From Heligmosomoides polygyrus polygyrus (Eukaryota; Nematoda; Chromadorea; Rhabditida; Heligmosomidae), in contig OX377204.1 in NCBI GenBank assembly GCA_947396885.1, positions 6,200,001 to 6,264,000 of the forward strand: a DNA stretch of 64,000 nucleotides, in the 5' to 3' direction. The notes beneath the pieces are model-generated. The model did no database searches. It was not told the origin of the DNA and saw nothing but the letters and a program-made list of their open reading frames with translations. Positions 43,727 through 54,271 of the stretch are shown piece by piece. The number at the start of each line of letters is the position of its first letter. The stretch's first letter is position 1. A program made the position numbers and the translations under genes.

Positions 43727-43951
43727 TTGAACAAAAAAGATAGAACAGAGAAAGAGAAGTGGGTAGGTGGGTGGATAAAGAAAAAAACCCAAGGGCCACG
43801 GACGAGAGGCTGCAGCGGAATAAGCAGCCGAGGCGAGGCAGGGCAGCTGGGATACGAGCGGGTAAGCATATTGAGATGTTACCAGTGCGACATGGCTTTC
43901 GAGCAACGTATTGAACAGAAGGGGAAGTGCGAGCACTGTGCGCACAAGTGA
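43727..43951 (+). CDS. Small ORF in LTR-element interior with CX2C-X13-CX2C
   Basis: 74 codons; the C-terminal third reads CYQCDMAFEQRIEQKGKCEH then C, a spacing that could fold as a zinc ribbon. The N-terminal half is Lys/Arg/Gly-rich. It is the only interior frame with a protein-like motif, but it is short, may be chance, and is unlike retroviral-type zinc knuckles (CX2CX4HX4C). Confidence 0.2.
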   Translation: MNKKDRTEKEKWVGGWIKKKTQGPRTRGCSGISSRGEAGQLGYERVSILRCYQCDMAFEQRIEQKGKCEHCAHK

Positions 43952-44490
43952 AGGGACCGTGCGCGTACCTCGCAGAAGAGTACCACCAGAGTGACAGCGG
44001 GGCCCAAGCAAGGACAGACCCAACCATAACACCGATCCACACTACCTCAGCGGATGATCAGTCCGCATGGTATAGGATATGGGAGCTCCCCCTAGGTGCG
44101 GCCGGAGAAAAACCGTTCCGGCACTTACAGAATTTAGCGGTCTAGACCTCACTGTCCTTTTGCCCTCTTGGAGCAGCTCTAGCCCCGTCTGCCATCCGAA
44201 TGTTCCCCAACGCTGGTGTCCTAGGCGCCACGCTACCCAAAGGGACCCCCGGCGCTTCAGATGGCTGGTTGCCACAGTCCAGCCGGACTTCTGCACCGGG
44301 GCCAGTGGGCGCGAACTAACCTAGTGCGCTTTTGGCTCCAACCCGCACAAAAGCCCCAACCATCCCGTTACCTACTTCCCAGGGGAGTGCGGGGGAGGAA
44401 CACCTCGCACAGGGGCGTGGTAGCGCCGTTTTTACGGTCAGGGTAACGACCACTGACCAACGGGATCGCTTACCAACGGCCGATGCACCA

Positions 44491-45333
44491 TGTTGCGATC
44501 GGTGGCCCCGCAGGCTGAGGCGTCCCTCAAGTTGCCTTTGCGGCTCCGTGTCGCTCCAAGGGCACCGGAGGGTTCCCAGATCTTACCTAGCCCCACAGGT
44601 CTCCCCACGTATTGCCAACATCGCACGTATGGCCTAAACGTATTGATGGAACTCCAGCTCTTCGTATTGCCCTCTCGCTCGCCTCCTGCCACTGCACTCC
44701 GTGCCTCCCCATGCGTCCGTGGTAGGACGGACCCAAACCCCAAACTAGCTAAGGGACATAACAGAAATCACCCACACAATATGTACATGGGCCACCGCGG
44801 CCCAACCTGCAGGCGGCTAGCACGCCGTCCCTGCAGTGGCCTGAAAGATATAATGAGGGACTCACCCCTTTTCCTCCGGTTGGACACGCGGCGAGTCCAT
44901 AAGGTTTATTGCAGTCCTCGTATAGCAGCGAATACCATAGACCGGATAGAGAATAGAGCAGGAGTCCTCCTCGGCCGTAGTGACTGAATATCCCTGAGGC
45001 CGCGGGGGTGAGCGTAGAGCTCACTAGACCCCACGGCCCCCTCCTGGTGCTGTCCCCTCGTAGAGCGTCCGAACGTCGTGCAGATCCAGGGCCCCTCGAT
45101 GGCTATCCGGCAGGACGGAGTATAGGCGCGGGAGCGGCTGCCTGCGCCGCCGCAGCGCAGGGACGATCGATGGAGACTGGCCGTGCCGGAAGGGCGGAGC
45201 TTGCGCCCCTCGGCTGCTGACGTCAGCCACTTTCCCATGCCTCGGCCGGATTAAGTGCCTTATCGGCAAGCCATCGTGGGAAACAGCACGCCCGGCCAAT
45301 CACAGACCGAGGAGCGATCGCGGGGTCGCGACA
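44491..45333. repeat. Right LTR, 843 bp
   Basis: Same length as the left LTR. The differences I can see are ACCCAC against ACGCAC (about 44779), CTTATCGG against CTTGTCGG (about 45263) and CAGCACGC against CAGCGCGC (about 45290). Confidence 0.9.
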
Positions 45334-45520
45334 CGAATAAAAAATGCGAAGTTTCGGACGAGGACACGGCGCAATCTCTATTTTGGCAACAGAAGATAGC
45401 CGCCTTCCTGCTCTTTAAAACAAGATTCGAATCATTGTTTTTCTCAAAAAATAAATTTTTTAAAATTATCTAATAATGTGTTTACTTATTGAGTAGATGC
45501 ATTAAAACTTCAAGGAGTCT

Positions 45521-45735
45521 CTAGTTTAATGTAGAAGAAGCTCATTCCGATTTGGAAGAGTTCGGCTTGATGTCGAATGTTCTAGCCAAGCTTGGAAGAG
45601 TGCCCAACTTGACGTGAAAAGTGTCCAGCTTGAGAAGAAAAGAGTACGATTTGATTTGAAAAGTGTCTTATTTGGTTTGAAAAGGTCCAATTTGATTTGA
45701 AAGGTGTTCAATTCGAAGTGAAAATGTTGAATTTA
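45521..45735. repeat. 21-bp minisatellite motif, short array
   Basis: Degenerate tandem copies of TTTGATTTGAAAAGTGTCC, the same family as 49085-49745. Confidence 0.65.
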
Positions 45736-47390
45736 GGTTTAGTTTAAGAAAGAAATGAGTTCCCTTTCTTTTCCTCACTTTTTAGGAGAAACATCGACTG
45801 TGCTCTCCATTTTTGTGCTGAGTGCAGTTTAATGGTGCTTTCCCTGCTCTGGAAGTGACCTGCATAACAAACTTCATCAAATGCATGCCGATCTTGTAAA
45901 AGTGTGCTCTAACAGCTTCTCTTTAATATAATGTCTGTTCGTGACACAGATTTGAATTTTTTCTACACTGCATCCGAACGATATTTTAGATACGTAATTG
46001 TTCTTAATACTGACGTTTGATAGTATCCATTGGTGGAAGTAAACCATTCGCGAAAATAAATAAGTAATAGGTGTAGAAGAAACTCTTTCATTGTAAACCC
46101 TAAACATTTTAGGGCTGGCCGTGCGCGGTGCTTGCATGTACAGTCGACAGAACCAATCGTCTGGGAGACTCTGGCTCATTGACAGCATCCGCGTTTTGTA
46201 TGGCAGGAGCTCTGGAGCCTTTTTGCTTATATGTACATTTTTGAGTCCAGTTTGGCCGACTTTTTACTTTTTTCACTCAACTTCAGTCAACTTTTTTATT
46301 TTTTGTTTTTCTTTCTTTTTCTTTCCTTTCTTTTCTTTCTTTTTTCTTTCTCTTTATGAAACTTTCTTGTAACTGTGCGGCGTGAGCGATATTTTACAAA
46401 TAAGGGATGCCTTGAGGAAAATGTGCACACCTTTTGAGTGGATGTAAAATGTATATCCTTTCAGCTAAAACGTGCTAATAGGTTCATTCTGAAGTGTTCT
46501 GATCCAGAAAATTCTACGTGTTAAGATATAATGCCCTATAATCATTCGGAATCTTCTGCAATGCTTCAAATTGCCCATGCTCGACTTTTATAAATCTTGG
46601 CATGACGTTGTTGAACATTAAATGTGTCCTTGTTTTAGCGCTTGGCTAAGACTGCTATCAACTTTCATTCGGATCGCGTGGCGGAAGGCAGGACCCGATG
46701 CTACTGCTGCGGATCTGAGAAGAAGAATCTCAGCTTAACGCCTATTTTTGCTTCATCGTTTGCGTGGAGGCCATTCATCAACATACATTCGCAAACAAAC
46801 ATTAGGATAATTTGATTACAAAGCTATTCATGGAAAATATAGCAATGAGCTGATAAATCAATGAACAAGTGGTAAGATTCCAAAGCTCTTTGTTTTCAGC
46901 GCTAGCAGATGAAGAATGGTAAGGTAACGTGATTCAGTAATTCTTTTTCTCAAAAAGGAGAGGAGGTTACGAGTTCGGAAATTCGCTAGCTGAAAAGGAT
47001 TGTAGCACAGTTTTTTGTATAGCTCCTCACGACTTTGAACTCTTCAACGTCATTGCCACCTCAACCTGCAGAAGAGCTGGTTGTCCGCAAATGTTTTAGA
47101 GGATTTTAAGGAGAGAAGTATGACAAAGGTCCAAAACGTCTTCACATAAAGGAACTGATGACCCGACCACGTTCCTTATCTCCAAGTTTTCTTCGCTGAA
47201 ATTACCAGCAGTCATGAACACACAGAAAGTTTAGGACTGTCTGCCGTTGTCTCGATGTTGCTCAAAGCCCTAAGGGAAGCACCTTTCTTGTCACACTAAC
47301 GGTAAGGAATAGATTAGTATCTTCATCGATGTACTTATCCATGTCCGAATCGGTTGAAATCGTTTTCATTTCTGACGATATCCTACTATA
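45736..47390. other. No gene recognised; pyrimidine tract
   Basis: 46258-46370 is an almost pure pyrimidine (T/C) tract of about 110 bp on the plus strand. No exon was recognised. Confidence 0.4.
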
Positions 47391-47409
47391 TATAGAAGAG
47401 TAAGTGGTT

Positions 47410-47480
47410 GTGTTTGTCCTTCCGTCCGTCCTTCCGTTTGTCCGTCCGTATGTCCGTCCGCCTGTCCGTCCATCTGTCCA
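47410..47480. repeat. (TCCG)n-type microsatellite
   Basis: TCCTTCCGTCCGTCCTTCCG and continuing TGTCCGTCCG units. It leads directly into the GTGTCACCGATGTCGC array. Confidence 0.8.
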
Positions 47481-47514
47481 TCTTGCCTTTCGTAAACGTC
47501 GAGTAGTAGCCATC

Positions 47515-47920
47515 CGGGTTCAGGCGAGGTGTCACCTACGTCGTGTTGAGAGGGGTCAGAAGACGTGTCGCCGCAAAGGGCGTCCGAGTTCCGATCATGT
47601 GTCATCGAGACGTGAAAGCGAGCGTGCGAGTATAGAAAGGGTGTCACCGACGTCGTTCTACAGGTGTCCGGATTCAGAAGGCATGTCACCGATGTCGCGA
47701 AATGCCTGTCCGGATTCACACGACGTGTCACCGATGTCGCACCAGGGGTTCCGGATTCACACGACGTGTCAACGATGTCGCGCAAAGCAAGTCCGGCTTG
47801 AGAAGACATGTCACCGACGTCGTTTATCAGGTGCTTGGGTTCAGAAGAGGTGTCACCGATGTCGCGAAATGCCTGTCCGGATTCAAACTACGTGTCAGCG
47901 ATGTCGCGCAAAGCACATCT
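47515..47920. repeat. Tandem array with core GTGTCACCGATGTCGC
   Basis: At least seven recognisable units of roughly 55-60 bp, each with CCGGATTCA...ACGTGTCACCGATGTCGC and a variable link (e.g. GAAATGCCTG, GCAAAGCAAG). Unit ends alternate between two link types. The array has long open frames (e.g. 47404-47964 +) because unit length is near a multiple of three. Not recognised as a known protein. Confidence 0.75.
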
Positions 47921-47965
47921 GGTCTCCTATAATAATTTATGAAAAGGACGATGTTCAGCATTAAT

Positions 47966-48130
47966 CGATCTGTTTCGGGATGCGCCACTCACTCTACTTT
48001 AATAGAATTCCACAAAGACCCCGATGGGATGGAAGAGTTCCTTGTCCTGGATGGGAAACTGAACTAGGAACCTAAGATCGGTAACACGCGACAGCCGACG
48101 ACTACTCCGACTGCACTACCACGCACCTAT
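47966..48130 (-). repeat. SINE copy 12 (diverged)
   Basis: GGGATGCGCCACTCACTCTA at the left and CGACTGCACTACCACGC at the right are recognisable; the middle is shortened. Confidence 0.55.
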
Positions 48131-48195
48131 GGAAAATAAACCGATATATATCAGCATATATTAAGAATTTGAATGGTACATGTGGTGCATAATAG

Positions 48196-48325
48196 AGCAC
48201 ACGAAGGAGGTCCCGGCTGGGGCACATAGCCACCTCCCGAATCGAGGTTTCTAGTTCGAATACTGGCAAGGCCAACCAAGAGAGCGATCACTCCGGGTCA
48301 TGAATTGGTACCAGTCCTCCATGAC
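48196..48325 (+). repeat. SINE copy 13 (diverged head)
   Basis: TAGTTCGAATACTGGCAAGG (B-box-like) then CCAACCAAGAGAGCGATCAC, TCATGAATTGGTACCAGTCC. The tail is absent. Confidence 0.5.
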
Positions 48326-48523
48326 ACATTTCAGTTTACATTACAGAGTGCTAATTTCAAGCAAAATAATAAAAAATAAAAATTTAGTATGAATTTCCTT
48401 GAAATTCTCGAATTAACCCGCCCCTACAAGTATAAACGCTGCTTGATTTTTATTAACTTTTAAAGAAAAATTATTCAAAAACCATCAAAGATCACCCAAT
48501 CAAAAAACTGTTCCGCATCGAAC

Positions 48524-48717
48524 CGCAGGAGTGTTTTATAGCACTCTATCGATCAGATGGAAATCGCTAGGTCATGTTGAGTGCATGGCGCAGTCGCTTG
48601 TTCTGATCTCTCAATAATTACAGCGCAGGTGTGTTTCATAGATTATTGGGTGATCAGAACAAGCGACCGCGCCGTGCACTCGACATGACCGTAGCAATTT
48701 CCATCAGATTGATAGTG
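48524..48717. repeat. Foldback MITE with about 77-bp arms
   Basis: CACTCTATCGATCAGATGGA onward (48542-48618) is matched by its inverse 48641-48717 with about 10 mismatches. The sequence CGCAGG-GTGTTT-ATAG occurs just before each arm-loop boundary (48524, 48623). AT-rich flanks on both sides. Confidence 0.75.
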
Positions 48718-49084
48718 TGCGTGCTGATTACTTGAATCAGGGGGTGTGAGGATATGCGCGCTTTTTATAGCTGATGCCGTTGCGGTGCCTTTACATCTGT
48801 GTTAGCCCTCGCAAACACAATTTTCTCTATCAATCGTATGAAAATCGCGATGATCTAGTGGAGAGCAAGTCTCTTCATTCAATACACTAAATGATTACTG
48901 ACTTTGTACGCATTAAAATAAAAGTTAATTCATTATTTTTTTTTGAAAAATTAAATCTTTACAAAATTTTACTTATTTTGATAGATGATTTTTTTAAATC
49001 TTGAGTTTCACTGCATTTTGCTCGAATAAAAAATACTCTAGCCTTCCAGGGGGAGCATCAATAGAAATTTAATGTGGAGAGAGC

Positions 49085-49745
49085 TCGCTCTGGCTTGGAA
49101 GGTGTTCAATTAGTACCAAAAGCTTCAAACTTGCTTAGAAAGGAGTCCAATATTGTTTGATAAGTGCTCAGTTTGCCTTGAAAAGTGCTCAACTCGGTTT
49201 TCAATCTGTCAAATTTGATGTGAAAAGTGTCCAATTTGATCTGCAAAGTATTTATTTTGATTTGAAAAGGGTCAGTTTGACTCGAGAAGTACCCAATTTG
49301 GTTTTTAAAGTGTCAAGTTTTATGTGAAGAGTGTTTAGTTCAAGGCAAAAAGTGCCTATTTTGATCTGCAAGGTATTTATTTTAGTTTGAAAAGGATCCA
49401 GTTTGACTTGGAAAGTGTCCAGTTTGGCTTTTGAAGTGTCTAATTTGATGAGAAGAGTGTCCAATTCAATGTGAAAAGTGTCTAATTTGATCTTCAAGGT
49501 ATTTATTTTGATTTGAAAAGAGTCCAGTTTGACTAGAGAAGTGTCCAGTTTGGCTTTTAAAATGTCCGATTCGATGTTAAAAGTGTCCAATTTGACCTGC
49601 AAAGTATTTATTTTGATTTGAAAAGGGTCCAATTTAACTTGAGAAGTGTCCAATTTGATGTGAAAAGTGCCTAGTTTGATCTGCAAGATATTCATTTTAA
49701 TTTGAAAAGAATCCAGTTTGATTTAGAAAGTGTCCACTTTGGTGT
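49085..49745. repeat. 21-bp minisatellite array (about 30 units)
   Basis: Degenerate tandem units of about 21 bp, consensus near TTTGATTTGAAAAGTGTCCAG. Because the unit is seven codons, the minus strand (49252-49695) reads through as a 147-residue (x)IKLDT(F) heptad-like repeat. Short runs of the same motif occur at 0.7, 16.9 and 45.6 kb. Confidence 0.8.
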
Positions 49746-50629
49746 CTAAAGTGGATGGTAGTTCATGCCAACCATCACCTTCCCTGTTTTATTTTTATGA
49801 CAGTGCTTACAGCTTTGTTTAAAGCTTTCCCGTTTGGAAGTCTTCTGATTTTTTTTCGAATACACCAATTCCTGCCTTAAGAAGTATTCCATTTTGTCTA
49901 AGCTGTTCTGTTTGGAAACTAGAAAAATACCTAAAAGAACGACGATGCCTTTTGCCCTTAAAGTCCATCAAAAAGCCGTGGAATGGTGTATCTGCGGCGC
50001 ACTCCCCAAGCTGTCCTACCTTAAGAACCTCACCTCGGAATCCTTCAAAAATAAGAAGGAAGCCAAAGAATGAGTACTACGCTCGACCCTGGGCCGTTGT
50101 CGAATCGGTGGCGTGATGACGTTGCGTGACGGACCACGGAAACCTCGGCCTATCATAGACCAACGGGGGAGATATCAGTGCGGGAACTGCCGCGCCCGTC
50201 GCAGCGATAGACCCTCTATCAGCGGCGCTGCTACCGTCTCCGCACTGTTGGTACACCAGAGATCAGCTTATTTCTGGCCGGCCACACACCGGCCACAGAA
50301 CCATCGGCCTTATCACTTCAGGCTGCCTGAGGTTCCGCACTGGTCGTCTGCACTATACTTCAGTGATCTCCGGAATGCCAGACCATTCTTCTAGTCCACA
50401 TTTCTGCATTCTCGTCTCTTTTGCCGCAATCGCCGCGTGCTGTCCAAATTCTCCTTATTGAGCTCTTTCCAAAGGTCTCGACTAGACCTTTTCAATTCAT
50501 GTACGTAAGGGCAGCGTAAACGTCACTTCGTTCAGTTACTACTGGTCCTTCCCACAGTCACTCACCTAGTCTCCTTTCAAGCATTTAAATAAGGCTAAAC
50601 TGCACAGTTACAGTACTCCTCTAGGCATA
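49746..50629. other. No gene recognised
   Basis: Open frame 50113-50394 has no recognisable features. Confidence 0.3.
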
Positions 50630-50818
50630 TTGACCACTTAAAGTCATTTCAAAAGCCGCTTCTAACAAGGGATTTTGGCAGACTTACCCCAGTGACTCTC
50701 AACAGGACCTATATGGTCTAGTAGGCCACCCAGTAGTCAGCTGCAAAAACGACGACGGCTCGGTACGGCAAAACCGACGACGTTAGAAGCGGCTTTTGAA
50801 ATGGCTTTGGGTGGTCAA
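50630..50818. mobile_element. MITE with 35-bp inverted repeats
   Basis: TTGACCACTTAAAGTCATTT (continuing CAAAAGCCGCTTCTAAC) and the inverse ending GGGTGGTCAA; 189 bp in all. The interior has TCGGTACGGCAAAACCGACGACG. Flank AT on both sides is too short to classify. Confidence 0.75.
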
Positions 50819-51269
50819 TGGTAAAAAATCAAAAAATGGTAAAAATTTAGGCAAAAATTTGCTAACTTTCGCTGTTCCGGTTGTAAGAAGTATTCTAAAG
50901 TTTCAAAATTATGGATCTCAAAGGGATCCTTATTATGGCAGATGTAAAGGTCTCCAAGGAATGCTCCAGGGTGAACAACCGATTAGTGCAGGTGCGTTAC
51001 AACTCAAGACCGCTGTTAGTTTGCCTATCGTCCGCATTACGGCCTAGAACACCTGGAACAATTTCACTTTAGCTGTGCCGTATCCATATGCATTGTGGGC
51101 CTTTTAAAAATTTAGAACGCACCTCTGAGCTATGTAAACGAGATGAGGACTTAGCCTGGAGCAGATGAGATTGGGGGCGGGGGATGTTGCCGCGTGTTGC
51201 AGTGGAAGGCAATCAAATATTATATGTAACTTCTCTTTTGATGAAACACGTTTCGGTGCCTTTCGCTTG

Positions 51270-52672
51270 TATTAGGTTGTCGAAAAATTCTCGGCGTTTT
51301 TTGTTACTACTTTTAATCGTCCACTATTGAGTAAAAATTCAACTTGTGTTGCGCATTAATGCTATTTTCTGTTCAACGATTTTCGCTCTATCTGACTGAA
51401 GAATTCATTAAGTTTAATTACCCAAGTTTGAGGTGTCTCGTTGTCCTACAAGGAAACATGTTTCGCATAACTCATAGGAGCCTTAACGTACCCTAATGTT
51501 GCAAGAACATCATGGAATGGCCCTACTTAGACAGGAGAACATTAACGTTCCACCATACGGTGTTGCGAAAACTGGAAAAGAAGCAAAAGAGCAGGCGATA
51601 AAAATAGATGGAAAGGACTGTGAATAATTTATGTTCCAACGTTGTTTTATATTTCGGTTCTTGAAGGGCTTATTGGATACGTCGAAGAAGCAATTCCGAA
51701 GGACGTTTCATTTTAACTTCAAACTGGAACAATCCGTAGCGGAGACAGCTCGACAAATCATCCAAGTGTGGGGGCCTATTAGTTTTGGAGTAGGCACTGT
51801 ACGACAGTGGTTCAGTAAATTTTGAACCGGAGATTTCAGCCTCGAAAATGACATACATAGCGGACGACCTGGAGCAATCCTGGACGACGAATTGAGGGAA
51901 CTGCTGGAAGCTGAACATCCCAGTCAGTTCGCGTGGTCGCGGAAAAGCCAGACGGCAGTAAATCTGCTGTTGCTGATGCTCTGGAACGCCTTGGGAAGGT
52001 GGAAAATCTCGAAAAATGGGTGCCCAACGAGTAGAGTGAGCGGCAAAAATCGTCACGTTTCGAGACTTGTACGCAACAGAACTGGCCCTTTTTTTGATCG
52101 AATCATCACCTGTGATGAAAAGTGGATTCTGCGTGATAACAAGAAACGTTCCGGAGAACGGTTGAACTCTGACGAACCCCCTAGGCATTTCTTAAAAGCG
52201 AACCTCAACAGAGTCCTACTGTAAGGAAATCGACGAAACGCACCGAAAATTTCGTCAACTTCAGCCAGCATTGGTTAAAAGAAGAGGCTCGATAGTTTTG
52301 TACGACAGCGCTCGCCCACACGCTTCACAAATCACTATTCGAAAATTCAACGAATGAAGGGTTGAAGTTCTGCCTCATCCGCCATATTCTCCAGACCTCT
52401 CACCAGCCGACTACCAAATTTTCAAACAATTTCAGAACCTTTTCGCTGGTAAAACTTTCGCCACTCGGGACCAAGGCAAAACAGCTTACGTGGATTTTTA
52501 CGAATCTCAACTACCTAATTTTTTCGCTGATGGAATAAGTCGACTGGTGTCCCGTTAGCAAAAGGTGCTGATTCGAATGGTGTTTACGACTAAATCCATT
52601 AAGATTTAAGAAAGTTACGGTAGTTCAAAGTGAAGCATTCAAAGCGCTGAGAACTTTCCGGACAACCTAATA
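51270..52672 (+). mobile_element. Mariner transposon, 1399 bp, decayed
   Basis: Element 51272-52670 flanked by TA. Ends TTAGGTTGTCGAAAAATTC and inverse TTAGGTTGTCCGGAAAGTTC. Plus-strand transposase in pieces: N-terminal VAETARQIIQVWG and VGTVRQWFSKF (about 51736-51825), GDFSLENDIHSGRPG, ITCDEKWILRDN (first Asp, about 52105), IVLYDSARPHAS (second), then LPHPPYSPDLSPADY (third). A stop follows WFSKF and frameshifts separate the blocks. All three catalytic blocks survive, so it is a fairly recent corpse. Confidence 0.85.
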
Positions 52673-53624
52673 GTTCTTGGCTTTCACGAGGCAGTTTAAG
52701 GAAACGGTGTCTCTTGACTCGCCGAATTCAGATCATTATTGCTCTTATTCAGCGCGTGACTACGAAACACATTGCGCGGCCGACCCACCCAATTTTCGAA
52801 AACCTGGCTCGAGCAGCAGTGCATCTGATTCCTGGTCGTCGAAGAAGCTTCAACTTCTAGAGCCTTTTTTGCACTAATCGTCTCACTCCGAGATTTTTTT
52901 TTCTCGATTCTTTCTTGTCCTTTTGAGTGTCTTATCAGCAGCACCCTTTTAGATGAGCGAGGCTTGATCCTGTGTCCTGTTCTTGTAATGAAACCAGCCT
53001 TAATAAACTACAAATTAACGATAATCTCTGACTAACAATGAACAAAGTCCTAGTACTTTAATTACACCAGTGTCGATGCACTCTAGAGTCGCAGATGTTG
53101 ATCTCTTGAAATTTCAACAATTACAATAATATGTCCGCCGACTCAAATCTAATTTACCAGTTAGCCAATTCAGTGCAAACTGTTCAGCTGGCATTAAAGA
53201 AAACTTAGGCAGGAAAGGCCAGAGTAATGGAAAAACATAGCAGGTGCCACATAAAGATACTATTCCACCTGTTTTTATCAGTACTTTCTGAAGTTCCCAT
53301 GCGGCGGAAGTGGCTAGAGAAGTAATTAGGGAGTTCAGATGACAGGTGAAAATTGTCAATAGGGCTTGTGCTCACCGATCGAGTGTTATTGCTTTCTGTT
53401 TTTCCACTAAATTCGTCACTGCGTCGTTTGAAACGCATTTGCTTGAGCCTGACTTCGAGTCATTTATTGCTTGCTGAGTTTTGATTAGCCGGAATGATCA
53501 CTGTTCACGCGTCATCGTCAGGTCCGCAGAAAAAAATCTGTCATTTAGGCCTAATAAATTTCTCTTCTTTCTTCTGTATTCTTCTCTGCAAAAGCCAAAT
53601 CGAATAGGTTTATATTAATAAAAA
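52673..53624. other. No feature recognised
   Basis: A minus-strand frame at 53205-53438 begins MRFKRRSDEFSGK but has no recognisable domain. Confidence 0.3.
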
Positions 53625-54271
53625 TATTAGGGTGTCCCATAATTTTCTGGGCTATCATAACATTTTTATTAAAATTTATTACAACAAGATAATGACAAAG
53701 GGTAGTCAATCGATATATTCTCCATCTCTGGCCACAACTTTTCTCCAACGATTGGGCACAGAGTTGCTTGCATTCTCCTAGAAAGAAGCTGGCCTTCTGC
53801 CGATCCATTCTTCCGAACTTCTTGACGTTGTGAGCATCATATGTTTATGAAAAAGTGAGCATAACTCCTGAATGCTGCATGGTGACAAGGGCTGATATCT
53901 GATGAGTACGCAGGATGTGCCGCAATTTCGATAGACTGCTTCCTCATCGTCTCCTGCGTTCCTTTTGCTCGATGCGGCCGTTCATTATCCATTAATGGAC
54001 GAATAGTACCGAACCTCGGGTACTTCACAAGCAGCTTACGCTTCATTTCCAGCATATCTCCAATGAAGAAGTCCGCTGTAATCGTCTGTCCATCCGGTAA
54101 AAGCGAATAGTGCACCACTCCGGTCCGATCGCTCTTCCAGTATGCCTTTTGTCCATAATGCTGCATATCCCCTTCCGGAAATGATTGTACCAAACTTCAT
54201 TCGTTGACTTGCAGTAGTCATCTGGACCTAACAAAGCAACATTAGCCTTGTGAGCAGCGCACACAGTATAT

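Larger units (their letters stand above)
39600..45338. mobile_element. Complete LTR retrotransposon-type element without gag/pol (LARD-like), 5729 bp
   Basis: Element 39605-45333 bounded by perfect 5-bp duplications CGAAT (39600-39604, 45334-45338). Two 843-bp direct LTRs start TGTTGCGA and end TCGCGACA (canonical TG...CA). I see three nucleotide differences between the LTRs, so insertion is recent. The 4.04-kb interior (40448-44490) has no gag, protease, reverse transcriptase, RNase H or integrase frame. Long purine-rich stretches (about 42086-42530 and 43477-43790) and stops fill it. No standard tRNA primer-binding site is obvious after the left LTR (CTCCCGGCCCAG). It must be moved in trans by an unseen autonomous partner (inference). 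Confidence 0.85.

Noticed and set aside
43535..44042. 165- and 155-codon minus-strand frames with many hydrophobic residues as membrane proteins
   Set aside because: They are the complement of a purine-rich stretch, which always translates to Leu/Ser/Phe-rich peptides; no conserved feature.
47404..47964. 186-codon frame with Cys/Arg-rich repeats as a possible zinc-finger protein
   Set aside because: The pattern comes from a tandem DNA array with near-codon periodicity; Cys/His spacing is irregular and the array is open on both strands.
8224..48325. CRISPR-like array from spaced SINE repeats
   Set aside because: Copies are about 290 bp, kilobases apart, in both orientations and individually TSD-flanked; no spacer structure.
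49252..49695. 147-codon coiled-coil protein
   Set aside because: A 21-bp minisatellite read in frame; start and end are arbitrary within the array.
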